Both the position numbers and the translations under genes were made by a program. A stretch of DNA of 10,056 nucleotides, from the NCBI GenBank assembly GCA_002067855.1, contig MVQS01000402.1, positions 1 to 10,056 on the forward strand, read 5' to 3'. Every line of letters starts with the position of its first letter. Within the stretch, counting starts at the first letter, position 1. Under the pieces are notes generated by a model, which was not told the DNA's origin, did no database searches, and was given only the letters and a program-made list of their open reading frames with translations. Below, in pieces: positions 1-5,859 of this stretch. Source of the DNA: Syntrophaceae bacterium PtaB.Bin038. Lineage in GTDB: Bacteria > Desulfobacterota > Syntrophia > Syntrophales > UBA2192.

Positions 1-569
1 CCGATGACGGGGTCCCGGCCCGCGCCGCTCACCCCCGACTTGGAGTCGACGATGATGGTGGACGGGTCGATGACCCCTTCCCGCAGGGCGGGCGCCAGCG
101 CCAGGATGGCGCTTGTCACGTAGCATCCGGGGTTGGCCACGAGGTCCGCCTTCTTCACCTCCTCCCGGTAGAGCTCCGGGAGGCCGTACACGGCCCGTTT
201 CACGAGCTCGGGGGCCGTGTGCCTGTGGTACCACTTCGCGAAGACATCGAGATCCCGCAGCCGGAAATCGGCCGAGAGGTCGATCACCTTTTTGCCCGCG
301 GCGACGAAGGCCGGGGCGACGGCCATGGCCTCCCCGTGCGGGGTGGCCATAAAGATCACGTCGGCCATCCCGGCCAGCTCCCCGGGGGAGGCGTCGATGA
401 AGCGGATGTCGGTCAGCCCCTCGAACAGGGGGTAGGTGTCCGACAGGGGCTGCCCCTTGAACTTGCGCGACGTGAGACCCGTGACCTCCACGTCGGGGTG
501 CCTGAGCAGGATCCTCATCAGCTCGAGTCCCGTGTACCCGCTGCCGCCGTATATGCCGACCCGAATCAT
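1..569 (-). CDS. argC: N-acetyl-gamma-glutamyl-phosphate reductase (partial, C-terminus off the window)
   Basis: ArgC catalyses the third step of arginine/ornithine biosynthesis in the cytoplasm: NADPH-dependent reduction of N-acetyl-glutamyl-5-phosphate to the semialdehyde. The first 189 codons are present, of about 345 usual for the family. Seen: an N-terminal nucleotide-binding glycine motif GIYGGSGYTG (residues 5-14), the ATPHGEA segment (75-81), DLSADFRL (97-104), and the active-site cysteine C149 in NPGCYVT. SKSGVSGAG lies near the cut end. The ATG at 567-569 follows GGAGG at a 9-nt distance and gives the normal family N-terminus. The gene lies 55 nt downstream of rpsI, with an intrinsic terminator between them that ends only 18 nt before this start. 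So argC is probably expressed by read-through, by processing, or from a promoter I could not find. No frameshift is seen in the part present. Confidence 0.97.
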   Translation of the reverse strand, partial: MIRVGIYGGSGYTGLELMRILLRHPDVEVTGLTSRKFKGQPLSDTYPLFEGLTDIRFIDASPGELAGMADVIFMATPHGEAMAVAPAFVAAGKKVIDLSADFRLRDLDVFAKWYHRHTAPELVKRAVYGLPELYREEVKKADLVANPGCYVTSAILALAPALREGVIDPSTIIVDSKSGVSGAGRDPVI

Positions 570-587
570 GGTCTCATCCCTCCGCAT

Positions 588-613
588 AAAAAAGGGGGTT
601 CCGAGAACCCCCT
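588..613 (-). terminator. Intrinsic terminator after rpsI
   Basis: On the minus strand an 8-bp perfect stem (AGGGGGTT / AACCCCCT, plus-strand arms 606-613 and 593-600) encloses a 5-nt loop and is followed at once by a run of T (plus-strand A at 588-593). It lies 11 nt after the rpsI stop codon. It should end the rplM-rpsI transcript before argC. Confidence 0.9.
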
Positions 614-624
614 GGTCGTTTCGC

Positions 625-1017
625 TTAGCGCTTCGAGAACTGGAACCGCTTCCGGGCGCCGGGCTGGCCGTATTTCTTACGTTCCTTCATGCGCGAGTCC
701 CTCGTGAGGAAGCCCGCCTTTTTCAGGATGGGCCGGAGCTCGGCGTCGAACTCGCAGAGGGCCTTGGAGATCCCGTGCTTGACCGCATCGGCCTGCCCGG
801 CGATGCCGCCGCCGTCGACGTTGACGTAGAAGTCGAACTTGCCCATCTGGTTGGTGATCTCCAGGGGCTGCTGGATGATCTTCTTGAGGACGTCCCGGGT
901 GAAGTAATCGTCGAAATTCCGGCTGTTGACGGTGAAGGCGCCGGACCCTTCCTTCATCCAGACCCGGGCGATCGCTGTTTTCCTCTTTCCCGTCGCATAA
1001 ATCCGCTTGTCGGTCAT
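625..1017 (-). CDS. rpsI: 30S ribosomal protein S9
   Basis: S9 is a small-subunit head protein whose C-terminal tail reaches the P-site tRNA. The product is 130 residues, the usual length. Seen: the N-terminal YATGKRKTAIARV motif (7-19), GGGIAGQADA in the middle, and the basic C-terminal end ARKRFQFSKR that finishes in the conserved Lys-Arg. I chose the ATG at 1015-1017 because it gives the family length and has GGAG 8 nt upstream. A GTG at 1021-1023, two codons earlier, is possible and would add Met-Ala. It lies 26 nt downstream of rplM, the usual L13-S9 pair, and is followed by a terminator. Both genes probably share the promoter at 1506-1534. Confidence 0.97.
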   Translation of the reverse strand: MTDKRIYATGKRKTAIARVWMKEGSGAFTVNSRNFDDYFTRDVLKKIIQQPLEITNQMGKFDFYVNVDGGGIAGQADAVKHGISKALCEFDAELRPILKKAGFLTRDSRMKERKKYGQPGARKRFQFSKR

Positions 1018-1043
1018 AGCCACTACTCCGTCTCCGGTCTGTC

Positions 1044-1472
1044 TTACAGTTCAAGCAGGTGGGGTTTCTGGGCGTCGTGGGGGTGCTTGTCGCCGGCGTA
1101 GATCTTGAGCTTGCGCAGCTGCTGGCGGCCCAGCGAATTCTTGGGGAGCATGCCCTGCACGGCCCGCCGGATCAGCTCCTCGGGCTTCTTCGCCAGGAGT
1201 TTTCCCGCCGGCCACGCCTTGATCCCTCCCGGATACCCCGAGTGATGATAGTAGATCTTGTCGGTGAGCTTCCTTCCGGTCAGCGCGATCTTCTCGGCAT
1301 TGATGACCACCACGAAGTCCCCCGTATCGCTGTGGGGCGTGAAAATGGCCTTGTGCTTCCCGCGGAGACGGTGAGCGATCTCACGGGCGAGCCGGCCCAG
1401 AACCTTTCCCTGCGCGTCGACGAGGAACCACTCGCGGTCGACGGCTTCCTTTTTGGCCATAAACGTACTCAT
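1044..1472 (-). CDS. rplM: 50S ribosomal protein L13
   Basis: L13 is an early-assembly protein of the large subunit that binds 23S rRNA. The product is 142 residues, equal to the E. coli length. Seen: REWFLVDAQGKVLGRLA near the N-terminus (15-31), RGKHKAIFTPHSDTGDFVVV (38-57), TDKIYYHHSGYPGG and VQGMLPKNSLG, all family hallmarks, and a C-terminal YAGDKHPHDAQKP. The start at 1470-1472 (MSTFMAKKEAV) aligns with the E. coli start better than the internal ATG at 1458-1460. The ribosome-binding site is weak. It is the first gene of the rplM-rpsI unit, with a promoter directly upstream. Confidence 0.97.
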   Translation of the reverse strand: MSTFMAKKEAVDREWFLVDAQGKVLGRLAREIAHRLRGKHKAIFTPHSDTGDFVVVINAEKIALTGRKLTDKIYYHHSGYPGGIKAWPAGKLLAKKPEELIRRAVQGMLPKNSLGRQQLRKLKIYAGDKHPHDAQKPHLLEL

Positions 1473-1505
1473 GGGCGCACCACTCTGGTGAAATTCGAAA
1501 GCGTG

Positions 1506-1534
1506 ACAATAGGCGACTCGGAGCTTTTTGTCAA
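1506..1534 (-). promoter_or_regulatory. Sigma-70-type promoter for rplM-rpsI
   Basis: Read on the minus strand: a perfect -35 hexamer TTGACA (1529-1534), a spacer of exactly 17 bp, and -10 TATTGT (1506-1511, four of six consensus bases). The predicted start of transcription is near 1499, giving a leader of about 27 nt before rplM. The -35 box lies 12 bp past the lptD stop codon, so it separates ribosomal-protein transcription from folC-lptD. No terminator is visible after lptD, so read-through is also possible. Confidence 0.8.
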
Positions 1535-1546
1535 GTGAAAAAACGG

Positions 1547-3850
1547 TTAAAACCCCATCGTCTGCCTCGAGGCCGAGAACCCCCCGACACGCCCGAGACC
1601 GGTGAGAGAGAAGAGGACGATGAATTGCCGGTCGTCCACGAGATCCGAGTAACTGAACGTGACGCTCCAGCACTGGTGGCGGTATTCGAGGCCGAGGGTT
1701 TTCTCCAGAGATGCATGGCTGAATTCGTCCCTGCGGAACCCGGCGAACACGTCAAGGGAGTTCGTGACCCGGGCCCGGCCCGTGAGGCCGACGGACTCGA
1801 TGGAATTCTTCGTGTAGCGGTAGAGGGCGGACAGCCTGTCGCCCCGCTCGTCGCTCAGGGTGATGTCCTGGTTGATCTGCGCCCAGGAGCTCGTGTTGAC
1901 ATCATAGGCGGCCCGCGTCATGAACGCGAGGTACCTGTAGGGGTTGATGTCCACCTCCAGATCGACGGGCCGGAAGGGCTTCGTCGGGTCCGCCGGCAGC
2001 ACGTTGGGCGTTGTGGTCGGCACAAGGAGCGTGGGCGGCGTGACGTAGATGTTCGGCGTCGTGATGTTGTAGGTCTGGCTCAGCTTCAGCCGCAGGATCT
2101 CCCGGTACGCGGCGTTGCCCTTGTCGTCGCGGAGCCGGGAGATCAGGGTGTTGGTCAGGGCGTAGGTGATGCTGTTCTGCGAGTCCACGTTGGCGTTGAC
2201 CCCGCCGACGGTCGTCGTGGCGACGGGCAGCACGAAATCGGGCCGGATGTCCGGGCCGGCCGATGGGATGTAACTGTACGTGATCTCCGGCTTGACGGCG
2301 TGACGGACCTTTTCCAGCCCTCCCCGGCCGACGTCCAGGACCCGGTAGACCTCGGTGGACGCGCTCAGGCCCAGGGTGTAGACGGAGCGGTTCGCCGTGT
2401 CGCCCGTCGAGGCGGAACTGTTGCTCTCCGTGTCCCACAGGGTTTCGCGGAAGCCCGCCGTCGGGGTGACCTGGAGATAATCCCCGAAGGCCCAGGGCAG
2501 CGAGACCTTCGGGTACAGATCGATCGAGTGGCCCCTCTCCCCGAGGGTCCGGTGGTAGTTTCCATAGAGGCCGGTGAACTCCCCGTTCAGCGGGGTCCCG
2601 AAGAGGGGCTGCTTGAAGGCGGTCAGGGTGATCTCGGGGTAGCGCTGCAGGGTCTCGTCGTTGGAGGGGCTCGTCAGGTTGTCCGTGTACTGCCCCAGCG
2701 CCGTGAGGTTGACGTTGCGCCATTCCTTCACGAGCCTTGCCGTGGAGTCGTAACTCGTGAGCTGCTCGTTGGCCAGGAAGGAGACCCTCTCGAACTTGCG
2801 GTTGCGGGTCCCCGCGTAGTGATCGAGGTAGTAGTTGTGCGAGCCGAAGTCCCGGAAGTAGTAGATGTCGGAGACCTTCTTGAGATCCGAGCGGAAGGTC
2901 AACCCGGGGCTTACCGTCGTCTCGTGGTTCCAGTACCAGGACCAGCGGTCCTGTTTCTCCGTCCAGGTCCGGGGGATTCCCCCCGAGGTGTCCGATCCCG
3001 TCCACCGGTCTTTCAGGAAATCCCCGTAGAAGAGGCCATGGGTGCCCGCGCTCGGGTGATAGCGGAATTCGAGCCCCTCTTTCAGGCCCCGCTTGTCCAT
3101 GTACCGAGTGTACAGCGTGGCGTCGACGCTCTTCGAGACGGCCCAGTAGAACGGGAGCTCCGTGTCGAACCCCAGCTTGTCCTGCGAGTACCCGAAGTAG
3201 GGGAAGAGCAGCCCCGTCTGGCGCGTCGTCTTCGCCGGGAACATCGCCCAGGGAAGCCATACCACGGGGGTGTCGCGGATCTGAAAGCTGCCGTCTCTCA
3301 GGGTCCCGTAGCCGTCGACGGTGACGTTCATCTCCCGGCCCTTGAACCGCCAGTCGGCCACGGGCCCGTCGCATGTCGTGGCCGTTCCGTCCTGGATCCG
3401 GTACGTGGCCTCCCCCGATTTCTCGATTTCGCTCCCCGTGACGGTCAGGTGGTTCCGGACGAAGAACATCCGCCCGTCGCGGACGACGCCGGTCTTCGTC
3501 TCGAGGTTCAGCTCGATGACGTCGCCCTCGAGGGTGTCCCCGTTGCTCCGGAGAAGGGCGCGGCCGTGGGCCCACGCGTCGCCGCTCGTCCGGTTCAGGG
3601 TCACCGTGTCCGCCTTCAGGACCCCCCCCGTAAAGGTGATGACCACGTCCCCCTCGGCCCGGTACGTGTCCGTTTCCCGATCGTAACTGAGGCGCTCGGC
3701 CTCGATGCGGATCGGTCCTTTCCGGGCCTTCTGCAGGTCGAGGGACGGCTGCGCGGCGGCTGAGACGGCTACCAGAAGCAGGAGCACGGGGACGAGCCGG
3801 ATTGCCCGGCGCAGGATTGCCGCTTCCCCGTTTTTCCCTGCAGCGGTCAT
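1547..3850 (-). CDS. lptD: LPS-assembly outer membrane protein LptD
   Basis: LptD (OstA/Imp) is the outer-membrane beta-barrel that, with lipoprotein LptE, inserts lipopolysaccharide into the outer leaflet. The product is 767 residues (E. coli LptD is 784). Seen: a signal peptide (Arg-rich n-region to R18, hydrophobic VPVLLLLVAVSAAA, likely cleavage after A33); an LptA-like periplasmic domain at about 46-155 (IRIEAERLSYD, then AEGDVVITF); then the barrel domain with WLPWAMFPAK (198-207), RQTGLLFPYFGYS (210-222) and repeated amphipathic strands. It ends in a C-terminal Phe, the usual BamA recognition signature. Only two cysteines exist, C160 (TATTCDGP) and C727 (RHQCWSV). They align with E. 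coli C173 and C725, one of the two non-consecutive disulfides. The ATG at 3848-3850 overlaps the folC stop codon by 4 nt (ATGA), which suggests translational coupling, as there is no good separate ribosome-binding site. Confidence 0.95.
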   Translation of the reverse strand: MTAAGKNGEAAILRRAIRLVPVLLLLVAVSAAAQPSLDLQKARKGPIRIEAERLSYDRETDTYRAEGDVVITFTGGVLKADTVTLNRTSGDAWAHGRALLRSNGDTLEGDVIELNLETKTGVVRDGRMFFVRNHLTVTGSEIEKSGEATYRIQDGTATTCDGPVADWRFKGREMNVTVDGYGTLRDGSFQIRDTPVVWLPWAMFPAKTTRQTGLLFPYFGYSQDKLGFDTELPFYWAVSKSVDATLYTRYMDKRGLKEGLEFRYHPSAGTHGLFYGDFLKDRWTGSDTSGGIPRTWTEKQDRWSWYWNHETTVSPGLTFRSDLKKVSDIYYFRDFGSHNYYLDHYAGTRNRKFERVSFLANEQLTSYDSTARLVKEWRNVNLTALGQYTDNLTSPSNDETLQRYPEITLTAFKQPLFGTPLNGEFTGLYGNYHRTLGERGHSIDLYPKVSLPWAFGDYLQVTPTAGFRETLWDTESNSSASTGDTANRSVYTLGLSASTEVYRVLDVGRGGLEKVRHAVKPEITYSYIPSAGPDIRPDFVLPVATTTVGGVNANVDSQNSITYALTNTLISRLRDDKGNAAYREILRLKLSQTYNITTPNIYVTPPTLLVPTTTPNVLPADPTKPFRPVDLEVDINPYRYLAFMTRAAYDVNTSSWAQINQDITLSDERGDRLSALYRYTKNSIESVGLTGRARVTNSLDVFAGFRRDEFSHASLEKTLGLEYRHQCWSVTFSYSDLVDDRQFIVLFSLTGLGRVGGFSASRQTMGF

Positions 3851-5124
3851 CGCGCGACAGACCCGTTTCCTTTCGATGGGATGAACAGGGGACGCACCGC
3901 CCCCACGAGGTAAAGCGATCCCGCGATGCAGACGAGATCGCTGTTTCCGGCCTCCGCCAGCGCCCGCCCGACGGCCTCCCGGGGATCCTCCTCGATGTCC
4001 ACGCGGCGGCTCCAGCGACCGGCCTCGGCAGCCAGCGCCTCCGGGGGCAGGGCCCTCTCTTCGGGAGGGCGGGTCGCAATCACCCGGTCTGCCAGCGGGG
4101 CGAGGCGGCGGAGCATGCCCCTCCAGTCCTTGTCGGCAAGAATCCCCAATACCAGGATGAGTCGTCGGTACTCGAACCCGCCCAGGGCCTTCGCAAGCGC
4201 CGCGGCCCCGGCCGCATTGTGGGCACCGTCCAAGAGAACGGGGGGCCTCCCGCCCACGATCTCCATCCGGCCCTCCCAGCGGACGCCGGCAAGGCCCCTG
4301 CGGACGGCCTCGTCCCCGATGTCGAAGCCCCTTTCGCGCAGGACCCCCACGGCTCCGAGCGCGCACGCGGCGTTTTCCCTCTGGTGGGGCCCCCGCAGCG
4401 CGAGCGAGAGGGTATCGAGCGAAAGCCCGGGACCCTTGCACGCCAGCGAGCCGTCCCGCCTCGAACGGACCCGGATCTCGCGGCCCACTCTCAGCAGACG
4501 CGCCCTGCGCCGCCTGCAGGCCTCCTCGAAGACCCCCAGGACGGTCGCCTGCCTCGCGGCGGTGATGCAGACACCGCCCCTTCGGATGATCCCCGCCTTC
4601 TCCCGGGCGATGTCGGCAAGCCGCGGGCCCAGAAACTCGGCGTGGTCCAGGGCGATGTTCGATATGATGGACAGCTCGGGGCGGACGACGTTGGTGGCGT
4701 CGAGGCGGCCTCCCATGCCGACCTCGAGGATCGCCAGGTCCACGGCGCACCGGGCGAAGTGGTCAAACGCAACCGCCGTTACGAATTCGAAGTAGGTCAC
4801 CCCTTCCCGCGCCGCCCTGCGCACCCGGCGGACCCGGCTCCGCAGGTCCCCTGCGGAGATCAGGGCCCCGTCCACGCGGATGCGCTCCCGGACGTCGACC
4901 AGGTGTGGCGAGGTGTAGAGCCCGACGCGGTATCCCGCCGCCTGCAGGATGGAGGCCAGGCTCGACGCGATGGAGCCCTTGCCGTTGGTGCCGCCGACCA
5001 GAAGGCTCCTGTAACGATCCTGCGGGTCCCCCAGGCGCTTCAGCAATCTGCGTACCGGTGCCAGGCCGGGCCGGATGCCGGCACCCTTCAGGCTGTCCAG
5101 GTACTGAAGCGGATCGAGACTCAT
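3847..5124 (-). CDS. folC: Dihydrofolate synthase / folylpolyglutamate synthase
   Basis: FolC is a cytoplasmic Mur-ligase-fold enzyme that adds glutamate to dihydropteroate (giving dihydrofolate) and to reduced folates, using ATP. The product is 425 residues, normal for the family. Seen: P-loop GTNGKGS (45-51), TSPHL folate-binding loop (71-75), LEVGMGGRLDATN (133-145) with the Mg-binding Glu, LDH with H161, REKAGI with K176 (the lysine usually carbamylated), RWEGRMEI (282-289), LLDGAHN (297-303), and GSLYLVG near the C-terminus. I chose the ATG at 5122-5124. A TTG at 5137-5139 is in frame but has no ribosome-binding site, and the one for the ATG (GGGAAG) is itself weak. The gene lies after a 383-bp gene-free stretch with an 8-bp-period inverted repeat about 30 bp before the start. 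No clear promoter was found. It is coupled to lptD downstream. Confidence 0.95.
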   Translation of the reverse strand: MSLDPLQYLDSLKGAGIRPGLAPVRRLLKRLGDPQDRYRSLLVGGTNGKGSIASSLASILQAAGYRVGLYTSPHLVDVRERIRVDGALISAGDLRSRVRRVRRAAREGVTYFEFVTAVAFDHFARCAVDLAILEVGMGGRLDATNVVRPELSIISNIALDHAEFLGPRLADIAREKAGIIRRGGVCITAARQATVLGVFEEACRRRRARLLRVGREIRVRSRRDGSLACKGPGLSLDTLSLALRGPHQRENAACALGAVGVLRERGFDIGDEAVRRGLAGVRWEGRMEIVGGRPPVLLDGAHNAAGAAALAKALGGFEYRRLILVLGILADKDWRGMLRRLAPLADRVIATRPPEERALPPEALAAEAGRWSRRVDIEEDPREAVGRALAEAGNSDLVCIAGSLYLVGAVRPLFIPSKGNGSVAR

Positions 5125-5153
5125 GGCTTCCCGGGTCAAAGGGCTGGCCGAAC

Positions 5154-5233
5154 TGGAATACTGGAATGATGGAATATTGGGTAATCGACCCTATTCAATA
5201 AAACCCACATTATTCCATTATTCCACTATTCCA
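5154..5233. repeat. Inverted repeat with three TGGAAT units per arm at 8-bp period
   Basis: The left arm (5154-5175) has TGGAAT at 5154, 5162 and 5170, exactly 8 bp apart. The right arm (5212-5233) has ATTCCA at 5212, 5220 and 5228, again 8 bp apart. The arms are 22 bp each and complementary at 20 of 22 positions, around a 36-bp centre with its own small hairpin (GGGT 5179-5182 / ACCC 5188-5191). Weaker units in the same phase continue on the right at 5236 (ACTCCA) and 5244 (CTTCCG). It lies 29 bp upstream of the folC start and could form a long hairpin in its leader RNA, a cruciform, or a set of protein-binding sites. Function unknown. Confidence 0.85.
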
Positions 5234-5248
5234 GCACTCCACCCTTCC

Positions 5249-5276
5249 GGCGCCTCGCGCCTGCGCCGTCGGCGCA
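5249..5276. repeat. Two back-to-back short GC-rich hairpins
   Basis: GGCGC-CTC-GCGCC (5249-5261) is followed with no gap by TGCGCC-GTC-GGCGCA (5262-5276). Both stems are perfect (5 and 6 bp) with 3-nt loops. Neither is followed by a T run on either strand, so they are not intrinsic terminators. They may form one structural module with the repeat at 5154-5233, whose degenerate outer units run into them. Confidence 0.6.
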
Positions 5277-5330
5277 CGTTACCACAGCCCCGCCGCCGCG
5301 GGCAACCCCTTTGTGACGGAGTCCCCGCGA

Positions 5331-5367
5331 AAACAAAAAGGCCACGGGATACGATTCTCCCATGGCC
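5331..5367 (-). terminator. Intrinsic terminator of the small EF-Tu-like gene
   Basis: On the minus strand a 10-bp stem (GGCCATGGGA / TCCCGTGGCC, one G-U pair; plus-strand arms 5358-5367 and 5340-5349) has an 8-nt loop and is followed by TTTTTGTTTT. It lies about 140 nt after the stop codon of the gene at 5508-5768, and the repeat at 5390-5489 falls within the predicted 3' untranslated RNA. It separates that gene from folC. Confidence 0.85.
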
Positions 5368-5389
5368 CTGTCGCATGCCTTTCAGGCAG

Positions 5390-5489
5390 GAAGTTTAGTA
5401 GTTTGGAAGCTGGGAAGTTCGGAAAACGGCGGGCGAATGATTTCCTGCCGGCTGACCCAAGCTTCTCAACTTCTCAACTTCAGAACTTC
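5390..5489. repeat. Inverted repeat with four GAAGTT-type units per arm at 8-bp period
   Basis: The left arm (5390-5421) reads as four 8-bp units, GAAGTTTA, GTAGTTTG, GAAGCTGG and GAAGTTCG, with a partial fifth (GAAAAC). The right arm (5458-5489), read on the opposite strand, gives GAAGTTCT, GAAGTTGA, GAAGTTGA and GAAGCTTG. By my count 23 of 32 positions agree between arms, with the six-base cores best conserved. The 36-bp centre holds a GC-rich stem (5427-5433 / 5444-5450, one G-U pair). A plus-strand T run follows at 5493-5498. It lies between the stop of the small EF-Tu-like gene and its terminator, so it is probably transcribed. Function unknown. Confidence 0.8.
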
Positions 5490-5507
5490 GTCTTTTTTCC
5501 GTTTTCA

Positions 5508-5768
5508 CTAATCCGGGATGACCTTGAATACCTCGTCCCCAGGCCTGCACCGGTCCGACACCTTGACGCCGATGTAGTCGCCCACGACGGCCTTCTCGAC
5601 CTTCGCGTTGTTGACCTCCATGGACTCGACGACGTTCTCGAAATTCGTCGTGTGGCCGACGTACTTGAGCGTGTCCCCCACCTTCACCTCTCCTGCGGTG
5701 ATCTTGATCGCCGCGACACTGGGTTTCGCGAAGAATTTTACGATCTCGCCTATTTTTTCCTCCGCCAT
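5508..5768 (-). CDS. Small stand-alone EF-Tu domain 2-like protein (translation elongation factor-like)
   Basis: The product is 86 residues, a single beta-barrel-type domain resembling domain 2 of translational GTPases. Seen: IGEIVKFFAKPSVAAIKI (6-23), then GEVKVGDTLKYVGHTTNF (26-43), which matches the KxGDxhxhxG turn of EF-Tu domain 2; VESMEVNN (47-54) and VGDYIGVKVSDRCRPGDEVFKV (62-83). There is no GTP-binding domain, signal peptide or membrane segment. Proteins of this type are annotated as translation elongation factor-like in archaea and Desulfobacterota, but I know of no established function, and a nucleic-acid or translation role is only inferred from the fold. The ATG at 5766-5768 has AGGAG 9 nt upstream. 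The gene lies between two terminators (5903-5934 and 5331-5367), so it is probably transcribed alone, just downstream of the alpha operon. Confidence 0.85.
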   Translation of the reverse strand: MAEEKIGEIVKFFAKPSVAAIKITAGEVKVGDTLKYVGHTTNFENVVESMEVNNAKVEKAVVGDYIGVKVSDRCRPGDEVFKVIPD

Positions 5769-5859
5769 GGCTCTTTTCTCCTTTCTTCCCCGATGCCTGA
5801 AAAGGACTGAATGATCGCGGGATGACAGCGGATTTCCCGGCTGCGGGTACCTGACGCCT

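Larger units (their letters stand above)
5125..5507. other. 383-bp gene-free stretch rich in inverted repeats
   Basis: I see no coding sequence here on either strand with family features. Reading left to right it contains a TGGAAT/ATTCCA inverted repeat (5154-5233), two adjoining GC-rich hairpins (5249-5276), a GC-rich spacer (5277-5330) with no recognised signal, the minus-strand terminator of the upstream small gene (5331-5367), and a GAAGTT/AACTTC inverted repeat (5390-5489). The AT-rich repeat arms contrast with the GC-rich surroundings. A promoter for folC should lie here or be supplied by read-through, but I found no convincing -35/-10 pair. Confidence 0.85.

Noticed and set aside
1018..1023. 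An earlier rpsI start at GTG 1021-1023
   Set aside because: Possible, but the ATG at 1015-1017 gives the standard 130-residue length with better spacing to GGAG. The difference is only two residues.
1473..1546. Terminator after lptD
   Set aside because: There is a T-rich patch on the minus strand but no stem in front of it. Only the rplM promoter is supported here.
1535..3763. A 742-codon open frame on the plus strand, opposite lptD
   Set aside because: It mirrors the lptD gene. Its translation is rich in Arg, Gly, Val and Asp without recognisable domains, and long antisense open frames are common opposite GC-rich genes with biased third positions. LptD has a clear signal peptide and family motifs.
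1902..4079. A long second minus-strand frame overlapping lptD and folC
   Set aside because: Its translation is dominated by Arg, Pro, Gly and Ala and crosses the folC-lptD junction. It is a frame-shifted shadow of the two real genes.
5125..5139. An earlier folC start at TTG 5137-5139
   Set aside because: It adds only MTREA, has no ribosome-binding site, and the ATG at 5122-5124 gives the usual FolC N-terminus.
3802..5169. A 455-codon open frame on the plus strand, opposite folC
   Set aside because: Same composition effect. The folC frame has all its catalytic motifs, while this frame shows none and has no ribosome-binding site or promoter.
5154..5489. CRISPR array
   Set aside because: The repeated units are 6-8 bp with no 25-40 bp direct repeats and no unique spacers of constant length, and there are no cas genes. 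The layout is mirrored, not head-to-tail.
5125..5507. Insertion-sequence remnant
   Set aside because: There is no transposase fragment and no target duplication that I can see. A MITE-like origin stays possible but is not shown by this sequence alone.
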